In this document: piece by piece, positions 21,541 to 32,148 of the stretch | How positions within the stretch are numbered: position 1 is the first letter of the stretch | Layout: every line of letters begins with the position of its first letter | Notes under the pieces: model-generated | The model's input: the letters and a program-made list of their open reading frames with translations, nothing else | Told to the model about the DNA's origin: nothing | The model's database searches: none | Translations under genes and position numbers: made by a program | Source of the DNA: Platanthera guangdongensis | Taxonomy: Eukaryota > Streptophyta > Magnoliopsida > Asparagales > Orchidaceae | Reading direction: 5' to 3' | DNA length: 64,000 bases | NCBI GenBank assembly: GCA_039583875.1 | Contig: CM077157.1 | Location: 72,788,346 to 72,852,345 of the forward strand

Positions 21541-24251
21541 AACTTCTGCCCCACCTTCCTCCTCAAAGTCCTCCGCTCAACTGTGAGGCCTGTCAGCTTG
21601 GCAAGCATCACCGCTCCTCCTTCCCTCCAAAGCATGTTCGTAGCTCTACCCGTCCGTTTGATCTTATCCACTCCGACATCTGGGGTCCTTCTCCTACTCT
21701 TACCATTGGTCGGGGTAGTTCCTATTTTGTCACGTTCATTGATGATTTCTCTCGCTGTACGTGGGTGTATCTGTTAAAAGATCGCTCTGAATTATTCTCT
21801 GTATGGACATCCTTCTATCTCATGATCAAAACTCAGTTTGATGTTTCTATCAAAGTTTTTCGGTCTGATAATGCCGCAGAATATCTCAGTCGTGACTTCT
21901 CTACATTCTGCATGCAAAATGGGATTCTTCATCAAACTAGTTGTGTCTATTCTTCACAACAAAATGGTGTAGCCGAACGCAAAAACCGACACCTGCTCGA
22001 TGTCGCTCGCACCTTGATGACCCAGATGCATGTTCCTCGCTCCTATTGGGGCTATGCTGTTCTCCTTGCCTGCTACCTCATCAATCGCATTCCCTCCACG
22101 GTTCTCCATGGCCAAACCCCGTTCTCCATTTTGTATCCGGGCAAGGAGCCGTTTCATCTCCCTCTCCAAATCTTTGGATGCACTGCCTTTGTGCATGCCC
22201 CTTCTGCCACCCGTGATAAGCTCTCCCCTCGCTCCACCAAATGTGTCTTTCTGGGGTATTCCACCACTCAGAAAGGCTACTGTTGCTTTGATCCCGTCCT
22301 TCGTAAGCAGTTCGTCTCTGCTGACGTCACCTTCTTCGAGAATACCTCCTACTTCTCGGATGCCTCTTCTCCTCTTCTCCCAGCTTCTGATTCTCCTGCC
22401 ATTCCCTTCGTTCCCTCGTCTCCTCCTACACTCTCCACCACTACACCGTCTCCACCCCCTCCTCTTCCTCCACCTCTCTCTCTCCCTTCTCCACCACCCT
22501 CTCCCTCCTCTCCGCTGCCGTCGCTCTCTTCTCCCGGGCCAGCTTTCTCTACCACGGATGCTCCGGATGCCGCGGGCCCGGCTGACCTGGATCTTCCTAT
22601 AGCTCTTCGCAAAGGGGTGCGGACGTGCACCTTACACCCCCTTGCTGCTGTTGTTTCCTATGATCGTCTTACTCCTTCTCGCAGGGCCTTTGCACTGGCT
22701 ATCTCTGCCACTGCCACACCCCGCTCCTATCAGGAGGCCCTTGCTATTCCTCACTGGAAGATGGCCATGGATGAGGAAATGGCGACCCTCACTGAGCGGG
22801 GTACCTGGACTCTTGTTCCTCCTCCCTTTGGCACTGATGTTGTTGGCTGTCGCTGGGTCTTTGTGGTCAAATTTTGCCCAGACGGCACTGTGGATCGGTA
22901 TAAGGCTCGCCTTGTGGCTAAGGGCTTTACTCAGACCTATGGGGTTGATTACTTTGACACCTTCTCCCCTGTGGCTCGTCTCAGCACCATCCGGGTTCTT
23001 CTCTCTGTGGCCGTCAATCGGGATTGGCCAATTTCTCAGCTGGACGTCAAGAATGCCTTCCTTTATGGTGATCTTCACGAGGCCGTTTACATGGAGCAAC
23101 CTCCTGGGTATGTTACTCAGGGGGAGACACGAGTATGCCGGCTGCAGAAGGCAATTTATGGCCTCAAGCAGAGTCCTCGAGCTTGGTTTGACAAGTTCAG
23201 CGGTATTGTGGCGGCTGTTGGTTTTGTGCGAAGCTCTGCTGATCACTCTCTCTTTATTCGCAAAACTCCTTCTGGGCTGGTTGTTCTTGCGGTATACGTC
23301 GATGATATTCTTCTCACTGGCGATGACCAGGAAGGGGTAGCCCTGACAAAGCTACATCTTCGCCAACATCTGATCACTAAAGATATGGGCTCTCCAAAGT
23401 ACTTTCTGGGGATCGAACTCTCTCGGAAGCCCGACTCCTTAGTTCTCTCTCAGCGTAAGTATGCCCTTGATCTTTTAAAAGAGGCAGGATTGACTGGAGC
23501 TAAACCTGCCCGATGTCCCATGGCTATTGGGGAGGACAAAACCTGGACAGATGATTCGCCTCTTCTTTCAGATAGTTCGCGATACAGGCGTCTGGTTGGT
23601 AAGCTCATATATCTCACAGTGACCAGACCCGACATTTCTTATGCTGTGGGCAAGGTGAGTCAATTCATGCAAGCGCCCAGGGATTGTCATCTTCAGTCCG
23701 CCTTGCGGATCTTGGAATATGTCAAAGCAGCGCCTGGGAAAGGATTACTGTTTCAGAAGAATGGTCATCTGAGGATTGAAGCCTACTCAGATGCAAGTTA
23801 TGCTGATGACAAAGGGGATCGCAAGTCTACCTCAGGTTTTTGCACCTTTGTTGGGGGAAATCTGGTGAGCTGGAAGAGTAAAAAGCAGTCTGTTGTCTCC
23901 AGGTCCAGTGCAGAAGCTGAGTATCGTAGTATGGCGTCAACCACTTGTGAGTTGAAATGGTTGCGGGCTCTCATGCTAGATTTAGGAGAGGTGTACAACC
24001 ATCCTCTACCTATGTTCTGTGATAACAAGGCCGCCATATACATCTCCAAAAATCCGGTATTCCATGAAAGAACAAAGCACATTGAGGTTGACTGCCATTT
24101 CATTCGTGAAGAGATTTTAAAAGAACAGATTTGCACTCCGTTTGTCACATCTGATAAAGAGCTAGCCGACATCTTCACCAAGCCAGTCTCCGCCTCGTTT
24201 CTGCATGTTTGCGACAAGCTGGGCATGATTGATATATATGCTCCAGCTTGA
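21498..24251 (+). CDS. pol: Copia B integrase core, reverse transcriptase and RNase H
   Basis: The frame is open for over 900 codons. Integrase: CEACQLGKHH, then catalytic-region pieces DLIHSDIWGPS, FRSDNAAEY and GVAERKNRHLLD. A Pro/Ser-rich linker follows (about residues 270-340). RT: WKMAMDEEMATL, WVFVVKFCPDG, LDVKNAFLYGDL, and the active site YVDDILLTG. RNase H: AYSDASYADD and CDNKAAIYISKNP. The frame ends LGMIDIYAPA just before the polypurine tract. The reading frame probably starts upstream by a frame change from the protease segment, so the first ~30 codons here are not genuine protein. Confidence 0.9.
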   Translation: MASPPWSCSSRLLRQLLPHLPPQSPPLNCEACQLGKHHRSSFPPKHVRSSTRPFDLIHSDIWGPSPTLTIGRGSSYFVTFIDDFSRCTWVYLLKDRSELFSVWTSFYLMIKTQFDVSIKVFRSDNAAEYLSRDFSTFCMQNGILHQTSCVYSSQQNGVAERKNRHLLDVARTLMTQMHVPRSYWGYAVLLACYLINRIPSTVLHGQTPFSILYPGKEPFHLPLQIFGCTAFVHAPSATRDKLSPRSTKCVFLGYSTTQKGYCCFDPVLRKQFVSADVTFFENTSYFSDASSPLLPASDSPAIPFVPSSPPTLSTTTPSPPPPLPPPLSLPSPPPSPSSPLPSLSSPGPAFSTTDAPDAAGPADLDLPIALRKGVRTCTLHPLAAVVSYDRLTPSRRAFALAISATATPRSYQEALAIPHWKMAMDEEMATLTERGTWTLVPPPFGTDVVGCRWVFVVKFCPDGTVDRYKARLVAKGFTQTYGVDYFDTFSPVARLSTIRVLLSVAVNRDWPISQLDVKNAFLYGDLHEAVYMEQPPGYVTQGETRVCRLQKAIYGLKQSPRAWFDKFSGIVAAVGFVRSSADHSLFIRKTPSGLVVLAVYVDDILLTGDDQEGVALTKLHLRQHLITKDMGSPKYFLGIELSRKPDSLVLSQRKYALDLLKEAGLTGAKPARCPMAIGEDKTWTDDSPLLSDSSRYRRLVGKLIYLTVTRPDISYAVGKVSQFMQAPRDCHLQSALRILEYVKAAPGKGLLFQKNGHLRIEAYSDASYADDKGDRKSTSGFCTFVGGNLVSWKSKKQSVVSRSSAEAEYRSMASTTCELKWLRALMLDLGEVYNHPLPMFCDNKAAIYISKNPVFHERTKHIEVDCHFIREEILKEQICTPFVTSDKELADIFTKPVSASFLHVCDKLGMIDIYAPA

Positions 24252-24258
24252 GGGGGAG
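24250..24258 (+). other. Polypurine tract of copia B
   Basis: GAGGGGGAG lies directly before the 3' LTR start TGTTGAAG and overlaps the pol stop codon. Confidence 0.85.
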
Positions 24259-24630
24259 TGTTGAAGTTGGAGACCGGGCGGTCTGTCTTGGCGGGTTAGA
24301 GACCGCGCGGTCTGGCGGTTTGACTCGGCGACTTGTAAACCGGGCGGTCTAAGCAATCTTCACAGGCGCCCTCTCTGCATCTCTTATTGTAAGCCGTGCG
24401 GTTAGTCCTTCTGTCTAACCGCGCGGCCTGTGCGGTTTACTTTGTACAGTCCGCTTAGCTTGTAAATTTTAGTCCCACATCTCTTATTTGTATTCTCTCT
24501 TCTCTCCTCCATTCTATATAAGGGAGGGCATACCTTTGTAATAGTTATCATTTTTGGATAATAAAATTTCGATTATTCAAAAGTTTATTCGGCTTGTTCT
24601 CTTCTTTTCGCTTCCTTTCTCTACTTTCTA
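24259..24630 (+). repeat. 3' LTR of copia B
   Basis: I see no difference from the 5' LTR over about 371 bp. It ends CTTTCTA and lacks the ACA that closes the 5' LTR before the primer site. Confidence 0.88.
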
Positions 24631-24642
24631 GACTGATTTAAC
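24628..24642 (+). repeat. Flanking duplication of copia B (3' copy)
   Basis: CTAGACTGATTTAAC at 24628-24642 equals 19825-19839 just before the 5' LTR. The first three bases may belong to the LTR end, so the duplication is 12-15 bp instead of the usual 5. Confidence 0.7.
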
Positions 24643-25553
24643 CTTCAGGAAAGTGCACCTATCTATCATAGTATAGGAGAAATCTACATCTCGTGTCGTA
24701 TTCCACAGGGTCCTTTCAAGTACTTGTACTCACCCTCACTCTATTATCATACCTATAATTAAAACTGATTTTTAACCTAAATTAAACTAACATGACTACT
24801 TGGATAAATAAATAATGGGGGATTAAAGGTGATAAAAAGCCGAAAGTCTAAGAGCATTCACATAAAAATACTAATTCATTGACTCAATTCTTTGTAATCA
24901 TGAAATAACAAGACTATCAAATTCGTGTATTGTGAGAGTTAAACAATTATCAAATTCTCTCTCGAGTAATTCAAAATCTAAACCTAAGTTAGTAAATTTT
25001 CTCTCGAACAATTTACAACACTCAAATTTGCATTAAATGAAGCACCCTATCTACTACATAAATTCATGAAATCATATCTCTAAAATACCATGAATCCATT
25101 TATTCGTATTCCAATTATCCAAACAACATATCTCTCGATCATGTACTTTGAATTACAAAGAGAGATAATACCTAAATATGAACATACTAAGATCAACACA
25201 ACTTTCCAATTTCTCAATCTAAAAAGTTGAAATTTATGTAAAGCAAATAAGCAATTCATAACTAGGATAAAACTCTTTGTTTGAAGATCTAAATACGAAT
25301 AAAATAACACAAATTTGATGAAAACAAAACTATACATGATTACCAAATTGTTCAAATTAAAGGTTCATGCGAAATAAAATATAAATAAAGTTGAATCACC
25401 AAGAGAAAGGAAAGATTAAGAGGGATACTTGAAAGATTAAATGCATACAAAAATATCCTTCAAATTCTCCTTCTCTTGGATGCTCCACCTTCGTGCTCCA
25501 GAAGTTCTCCCAATGAAAAATGATCCAAAAGTCCTCTCTAATTTTTCTACAGG

Positions 25554-25562
25554 TTTTTTATA
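25554..25562 (-). promoter_or_regulatory. TATA box of the minus Athila LTR
   Basis: The minus strand reads GACTATAAAAAACC immediately downstream of the palindrome array, the usual promoter position in these LTRs. Confidence 0.6.
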
Positions 25563-25905
25563 GTCTCCTAGCAAACAGGGTCGGACACGGGTTCCAACAC
25601 GACCGTGTTATAGGCCGTGTTGACGGTTCCAGGGCGGTTCCACACGAACAGGCGTGTATGGTAATGGGCCGTGTCAGATGACACGGGTATGGACACAGCC
25701 GTGTTGTTCTTCGTGTTCTTTGCACACGGGTTGGTTGGAAACCGAGGTTGGATTTATGCCGAAAAGGACACGGGTAGGCACACGGGCGTGTGCCTACCCG
25801 TGTGGTGCTCTGTCTTGTTCCTTCCATTTCTTCTGTTCCACCCGGTTAGGAAACAAGTAGGCAACACAGGCGTGTGCCTACCGGTGTGCGCACATTCTTG
25901 TCCTA
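25563..25905. repeat. CACACGG/CGTGTG palindrome array in the minus Athila LTR
   Basis: Repeated ACACGGG and CCCGTGT blocks form inverted repeats. One, at 25768-25803, is a perfect 36-bp inverted repeat with a 2-bp centre (arms begin ACACGGGTAGGC). The same motifs recur inside the element at 29398-29917. Confidence 0.85.
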
Positions 25906-26169
25906 TCATCAGCCATGTTGAATCCGTGAACTCCTCTATTTGATCCAAGACTTCTAGCTCCACTGGTTAGCAATACCTGCATTAGAAAAATAACAGAATA
26001 AATAGACAACTTAATATATAGAATACTAGAAACTTCTAATCTGTGCTCTTCTACTCATGATAAAGAAAATTCATAACTATTCCCGCGAAATTACTGCATA
26101 AGGAGGTAGAAAATAGTGGACATAATTACAATTATGATAGTAAAAAACCTATCATAATTGTACTCATCA

Positions 26170-27821
26170 AATACCCCCAGACTTAGATTTTTTGCTTATC
26201 CCTAAGCAAACTAATTCAAACATTTGGGTTACCAATAAATAATTTTGCTTCCGCACACTGGTTGCTATGAATTTATAGAGAACTTTGATGATGTAATCGC
26301 ATAGGAAATAATATAGCAGACTTTTCTAAATATCACTTTATCTTAAAATTCCTCCAATATATTTGTTAACTATCTTTCACTCGTTTTTAGAAATATAAAT
26401 ATAATCATCCATAGCAATTGTGAGGAGAAAATAACAATCTCAATAAGATATGTATTAGTATTTCAAAACTTATAAGTACCAATATTGATAGTTATGAGCT
26501 TACCTGTTCACATCCTCTCCACGACACTAGTTAGAATTAGTGAGGTCGGATCCTTAGGACTTGTATTATGGTGTAACCTTTTTGTCTTAGGATAGGCGAT
26601 TACATGTGGGGTAATCAAATATAAATTTGATGGATTTTTTTCACACCTAAATCATAATTGAGCCTTTTGTTTTTTAAATACCTTAACATACATCAATGTT
26701 ATAAAAGCACCCCCAGACTTTGCAATGATTATACTTCCCACATTTTTGAAGGATACTCTATATTTTTATTTTTTTTCTTAACCAAGGGGCCATAGTAGGG
26801 ATCATTCCGAGTGGATGCAAGTATACACGCACTTAGGCCACATATCACTATGTATTTTCTTTTCATGGGTCCATAGTAGGGATCATTCCAAGTGGGTGCA
26901 AGTATACACGCACTCAGGCCACATATCACTATGAACAAATTCATTCCAAGAAGATCTCAATGACAGGTGTGCTAGTAGGTAAGGAATTGGCCTGGGTGAA
27001 TTTTAGTAGTAGAGTATCAAAAGGATAAGGCTTAGTTCCAAATTGGGTGTGCAAGGGTATAATGTTTAAGGTTTTGGGTTTGCAAGTCTCAAGCTATCCA
27101 AAAGGAGGCCTAAGTCATTTCTGCCCTCACTAACTAACCTATACAAATGTTTTGAGGGTCGCTAGAGGGGGAGTTCTAGATATCAGTAGAGAGTATTTTT
27201 TATTTTGATTCCCTAATACAAGCTTATAAAAATGTTACACTCATCGACTCACTTTATTATAGATGAGTATATTTTCTAAATTAGAGTGATTGATAGTTAA
27301 TAATATAAAGGGTTAATCTTAAAATAAATTATATAGAGAAAATTAGGCTACTGAATTTCTATACTTAATTACGAGTCAACAAAGTTGAACACTCAATGAG
27401 TCTACATAAATTCATTTTAATCAGTGAGTGAAGTTAAATTAGATAGTTATAATCCCAAATAAGTGAATACATGAGAGCTTAAAGGTGTACAAAAAAAAGT
27501 TTTGGGGGATATAACAACCTTGAGTACTATGATAGCAAAAGTATAACTAATTGTAATCATATCTATCACAGAAATTATAAAAGCGAAGAACATCCACCCT
27601 CAGACTTAAAATTGGCAATGTCCTCATTGCAATGTAAAGAGCTGAGAGAGTAATTTCACCAATAAATAAAGAACTAGCTAGAATGAAAATAGAAGAGCAC
27701 ATAAATTAAAAAGGAGCTGATATAATATCATATATAGAATTTCTGATAATACACTGCTATAAACAAATGTTGCTACAATACACTGATACAATTAACGACT
27801 GGTAAAATACAATGATACATG
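26170..27821 (-). other. Non-coding 3' region of the minus Athila-like element
   Basis: There is no gene. The tract AAGTCTGGGGG (minus strand) occurs next to the LTR (about 26172-26183) and again near 26709, with a weaker copy near 27594. Two 81-bp tandem copies beginning near 26791 and 26872 share CATAGTAGGGATCATTCC. The rest is AT-rich. Confidence 0.6.
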
Positions 27822-29081
27822 TCAATAGTAAGCTGGCCGGTCGGTCTGATCGTCGGGGAAGTGAGGCTGGCCAGGAGCTGCCGGTGCTCTAGGAGCGATC
27901 CCCAAGTGGTCCCTGATCTGAATGAGGACGTCCTCTGTCCGCTTCCGCGCATCCTCGATACGCTGTAATCTTGGCGAGAGCTTGGTCTCGAAGAACTGCC
28001 AGAACTCTCGCGAATACTGCGAATGAGCTCGAGGAGGAGCAGCAGAGGACTCTCCCTGAGAGTACGTAGAGCGGTGCAGAGGCACTAGAGGATCATCAAG
28101 GTCCGGATCCACCTCGTCATCATCGTCGTCCTACGCGTGCGGTCCACACCTCGCAAGAGAATATGTAATGCCACCCCGGCCCTGACGGGCGGTGACGAGG
28201 CAGAGGGACCGAAGGCTGGCCATCGTGATCGGCACGGTCTTTGCGACCACTGTCATCTGGGGAAGGGACGAGAAAATGTTCATATTCTTCACCAGACGTG
28301 TGATGTAGGGTGCTACATAGATGGAATCTATGCGGGGGTTGTCGGCCTGGTGAAAGTTGAACTGGGCGAGCAAGAAACCCAGATGAAGGGGGTAACGAGA
28401 TGACATGCTATAAAGGTATAACACATCCTGCCTACTAATAATGCCGGAGCTTTCGCCCCAGCCGCTCAAGGTATGGCTAAGGAGGTGGTGAATGTAGTGG
28501 AGGGCGGGAGAATGCAACTGGGAAGCCTTAAACCTCTTGGCCTCATATGTACTAAGATCAAAAGAGATCCTGGACCACATGTTGCCAGCAAGGTCGCGAG
28601 TGGGGAGATCGAAGTGAAGCTCGGGGTAGGCGGCACTGAAGAGGAATGAGTCCTCCTACACCCCTAAGTATTGGGTGAATTGGATGAGTGAGAGTGTATA
28701 AAAAATGCCCCCTACTCGAAAAGAGATGACTCGCTCATGCGCGAGTGTGTGCTCGGTGAGATTAGGTCTAAGATTTAAATAGAATGAGGACATGAACTCT
28801 AAGGTGAGTTCCTCAAAACCTAGCTCCTCGATAGCAAAGAACTGCTCCCATCCCGTTACAGATATCAACTCTCAGACATCTCCTGCTAAATTTATCTCCT
28901 CTAATACACTCCAGTCAATTGTTCGGATGTCTTGATATTTCTTTGACTGGAGGCGATTGTAGCGGGTGACGTGAGCGGGATCGGTGAATTCCAGAGGCAC
29001 AGTGGCGTCGCGCCTCTCCGTAGATAGAGCCTGGAGCTCCGGGCGACGACGTCAACTGCCTTGGGCTCATCCGAATGACAT
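27822..29081 (-). pseudogene. ATHILA ORF-1-like accessory gene downstream of pol
   Basis: One minus-strand frame can be followed from ATG 29081 to the stop at 27822, about 420 codons. Visible motifs are GWEQFFAIEELGFEELTLEFMSSFYL, then LHYIHHLLSHTLSGWGESSG with RQDVLYLYSMSSRYPLHLGF, typical of the plant ATHILA ORF-1 family. The C-terminus is acidic, then helical (RLQRIEDARKRTEDVLIQIRDHLG). Several in-frame stops break it: two TGA near the start, then before ELISVTG, EDSFLFS and the DDDDD run. The function of this family is unknown. It lies behind its own array and TATA box, separate from pol. Confidence 0.7.
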
Positions 29082-29382
29082 GATCCGTGGGAAAAAATAC
29101 AAAGATTTTTTTGTTTTTTAAAAAATTGATGAAGAAGAATAAGGATATGAAAATGAAAATGGGAGAGCAAGAACGTGGAGAAGAGAGTGGAGAGGAAGAA
29201 GAAATTGAGTAAAATCATAAATCAAAAATTGTTACCAAGGAGGAAAGATTGCGAGTAGAGGAGGTGAATCCGCGAATTTTTGGAGGCAAAAACTTCAAAC
29301 CCGAGCTCTGGCCTTGGAGGGAATGGGTGCTGGGAGGAATTGCTGAAACCAGGAAGTGGGGAAGAAGATGGTGACAAGACCC

Positions 29383-29390
29383 TATATAAA
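29383..29390 (-). promoter_or_regulatory. Internal TATA box upstream of the Athila accessory gene
   Basis: The minus strand reads CCTTTATATAGGGTC about 300 bp upstream of the accessory ORF start and directly downstream of the internal palindrome array. It matches the array-TATA order of the LTR of the same element. Confidence 0.5.
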
Positions 29391-29397
29391 GGAGTCG

Positions 29398-29917
29398 AAC
29401 ACGGGTGCGCACACGACCGTGTGCATACCCGTGTTGAGGAATCAAAACTGCGTGGAACACGGGTTTTCGTCGGGACGTGTGGTCAAAATCACGGGATGGC
29501 AGCACGCTAGGCGGACACGGTCAACAACACGGGCATGTTCGTCGACCCGTGTCCTGCTCGAGCACTGCTTCATCGAGCGTAGAAACAGCACACGACTTCC
29601 CAACACGGCTGGGTCCTCAGCCGTATCCTTCTCGGGACAGATATCGGCGAACCGCGACACGGGTTCCAACATGCCCAGGTGATGACCCGTGCGGCGGCAC
29701 ACGAGAACGGACACGGGTGTGTGTCCACCCCTGTCCTGCTCGGGTGCTTATGAGAATAAATGATGGCTAATGACATGGCTACACACACGGGTGTGTGCAC
29801 ACCCGTGTAGTGCTCGGGATGAATGCTGCTTTCTCCTGGTTACGAAACACGACTGGGTGAGAGAAGATGTGTTACACACAAGGCCATGCACATGGCCGTG
29901 TGCTGAACCGTGTCCTC
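29398..29917. repeat. Internal CACACGG/CGTGTG array between pol and accessory ORF
   Basis: ACACGGG...CCCGTGT inverted repeats recur here, as in the LTR of the same element. Examples lie near 29400-29435 and 29785-29812, and several are followed by the shared piece TGCTCGG. The block separates the integrase end from the accessory ORF. Confidence 0.82.
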
Positions 29918-30036
29918 CTCTGAATTGAAAATTTTGTCCTAAGTGATTATTTATTTATTTATTTCTATACTAATACTTAACTAGAATTTTGTCAGAACTT
30001 TTATATACTAAGAGAGATTCTATATAACTCTTAATC

Positions 30037-30351
30037 CTAGTCTAGCCGGAGGCAAGATTCTTGACGAGCGAAGTCTTTGGGAAGCTCACCATAATAAGGC
30101 TTTAGTCGGTGTACGTTAACTTTAAAATCTCCATTCTCAGGGTGGGTAAGTTCGACGGTGCCATAGGGGAAAACTACTTTGACTTGGAAGGGTCCGGACC
30201 ACTTAGACCTCAACTTCCCTGCTAATAAACGAAGACGGGAATTAAAAAGGAGGACTTGATCACCTTTTTGGAATGTCTTAGGTTTGCGCAAGTGACGATC
30301 ATGAAATAATTTAGTCTTCTCCTTATATATCCTGGAGTTTTCATAGGACAT
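30037..30351 (-). pseudogene. Athila-like integrase C-terminus, truncated
   Basis: The 104-residue frame reads HDRHLRKPKTFQKGDQVLLF, then KLRSKWSGPFQV and a VNVHRLKPYYG end, the usual C-terminal part of Athila integrase. It aligns in type with the end of the plus-strand Athila integrase (54840-55090). The upstream part is cut off at 30357 by the Tekay-like insertion. Confidence 0.82.
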
Positions 30352-30357
30352 GGTTCT

Positions 30358-32003
30358 TGTAACATCCCACTTTCAATTAGACCCCTCTACATAGATTGGG
30401 TTAGGACATGTGGTGGGGACATGGGTTTAGACTAGGTTGAACCATGGGATTTGGGTTTAGTCACATGGGGCCCACAACAGGGCCCAAGGTAATCTAAGTC
30501 AAACCAGCCCAAATTGGGGTCCTAGCCACACATTGATTCCACCACTACACCCCTAATCCTAACACCAACCTGAGGGAACCATAAGCCATATCACAAAGTC
30601 ACCTATTGACTAGAGTTGACCCAAGTCAACCCTAATCCTAATTTGGTCAAACCCACACTTAAAGGCCCAATTAGTCCAAGTGGGGCACCACCATGGCCCA
30701 ACCTAAGTTGGGTGGTATCATAGGGTCCATGACCTTCAAGTGGGGTCAACACACTCATCAAGTTGACCAAGTCAACCCTAAAAGTCAACAAAGTCAATGT
30801 GAAGCCTAAAGGAAGAAAAAGGAAGGTCAAGCCCATTCCCAATGGGCAAAGCCCACTAACCATGGCCCATGACCAAGTGGTCAAAGACAGCTCCTACCCA
30901 TTTGAATTAGGAGAGAGAATGCATGCATGGGGGTAAAATGGGAATTTTAGGAGAGAGAAGGTGGAGAAAAGAAAATGAGGTCCAAGTGGCCCTCCTTCCT
31001 TCTGTCCAAGACACCTGGCAAGCTTCCCCAACTCATTCTAGAGTGAATATGCTGCTGGATGGCCACTTGGCACCATGGATGAAGCATCCTAAGCTTGGAC
31101 GAGCCTCACCTTGGAGTTAACTCCATATACATCCACTCCCAGCAAAAACTACCCCCACCATTAGCTTCAGAAGGAGGAAACGAGTGGACTTTGAGTGCTG
31201 GAGCAAGGAAATTGCTGGAGAAACCAGGAAACGGGAAGGATTCGTCGGAGCAAGCTCGGACATGGCTCACCGCCGCCAAACTCGCCGCCAAGCCTCAATT
31301 CCGGTTCATTTCACCTCAACTCACCCCGTGCTAGCTTTCTAGCTCATTTAGACGAGACATCGGGCTCAATCGAGCCCGATAGCATGGGAGAAAATGAGAG
31401 AATTGCCGAGCATTTCTTCTTTCTCGGGATCGCCGGAGGAGCCACCTCCGACAGCCTCACCACTGGGAAACACTAGCCACCACCTCAACGAAGGTGGTGG
31501 CAATAATCGCCGGCGGTGGCGCCGGCCCAAGTGGCTGGAAATGGGAAATCAAGTTGATCCAGGTCGGGCTCATCCCAGCCGTTGTCTGGAGGTAGGAGAT
31601 AAACAAATGCCGTCCATCTGATTTCATATGATTAATGAATTAATTTGATATGAACAGTAAATTATATGTCACACTTTTCCACAATTCTTGCATGCTAAAA
31701 ATAGGCCTCTTAAATGCAATTGCAGAACAGACATCAACATGAAAATTGTAGCCTAGGTCTTACCTTCATTTTGCCACCCTAAACTTGAGATTTGGAGCAG
31801 TAGGGCTCCCTGTAGGGCCATTATACCCAGACTGGTCCTAGGCTAGGGCAGATTTTCAAATGTGTGCCCCGGCCAAATTATAAGTCCTCTTGACTTGAGA
31901 TTTTGGTCATGTATGAGACTAGTTACTGACCAAAAATTGGAATTTTTGGAAAAACATTTCCTATAGTTTTTAGTAAAACTCACTTATTTAAATTAATTGA
32001 ATA
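30358..32003 (+). repeat. 5' LTR of the Tekay-like element, first part
   Basis: TGTAACATCCCACTTTC marks the start, and 30358-31445 matches 62912-64000. The LTR is split at 32003 by Sirevirus A2; the last five bases, GAATA, are one copy of the target duplication. Confidence 0.9.
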
Positions 32004-32148
32004 TGTTGGGTACATTGGTCAAATGTACCTGATTTGAAGAAGCCTCACCCAACTCAATGATATACATCATAATGTATTTGATGTATGTTTGAGTTACTTA
32101 TGCAGGTTAAGAAAGTACTGGACTGAAGCAAAAAGTTTCTAAGTCCAT

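Larger units (their letters stand above)
19840..24630 (+). mobile_element. Copia B: young Ty1/copia element without a recognisable gag
   Basis: A 4.8-kb plus-strand element with short LTRs identical over about 371 bp. It has a TGGTATCAGAGG primer site, a CT-rich leader where gag should be, protease, integrase, RT and RNase H, and a polypurine tract AGGGGGAG before the 3' LTR. It is inserted in the LTR of the minus-strand Athila-like element. Identical LTRs mean a very recent insertion, yet without gag and with a frameshift it could only have moved with proteins from another element. The flanking duplication is unusual (see 24628-24642). Confidence 0.9.
24643..26169 (-). repeat. 3' LTR of the minus-strand Athila-like element (main part)
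   Basis: It starts TGATGAGTAC at 26169, directly after the polypurine-like TCTGGGGGTATT, and begins with the same TGATGAGT as the other Athila LTR in this window. The remaining end (about 19839-19774) lies beyond the copia B insertion. CACACGG/CGTGTG palindromes fill 25563-25905 and a TATAAAAA box follows. Confidence 0.75.
19774..30357 (-). mobile_element. Athila-like Ty3/gypsy element, 3' part, minus strand
   Basis: In transcription order the visible part contains the integrase C-terminus (30351-30037), a palindrome array with a TATA box, an ATHILA ORF-1-like gene (29081-27822), a non-coding tail with AAGTCTGGGGG tracts, and the 3' LTR starting TGATGAGTAC at 26169. Copia B is inserted in that LTR. 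The Tekay-like element is inserted in the integrase at 30357/30358, so the upstream half would lie beyond 64000. The lower end at 19774 (LTR end CTGCATCA on the minus strand) is my best guess from similarity to the other Athila LTR end. Confidence 0.8.

Noticed and set aside
22030..22630. Pro/Ser/Gly-rich ORFs on both strands within copia B
   Set aside because: Shadows of the Pro/Ser-rich linker between integrase and RT in the real frame.
22632..23246. 204-codon antisense ORF in copia B
   Set aside because: Shadow of the RT frame, with no features of its own.
28901..29218. Minus-strand ORF beginning with a hydrophobic stretch as the Athila accessory protein start
   Set aside because: The domain-bearing frame is a different one and can be followed from 29081. 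The hydrophobic start comes from T-rich leader.
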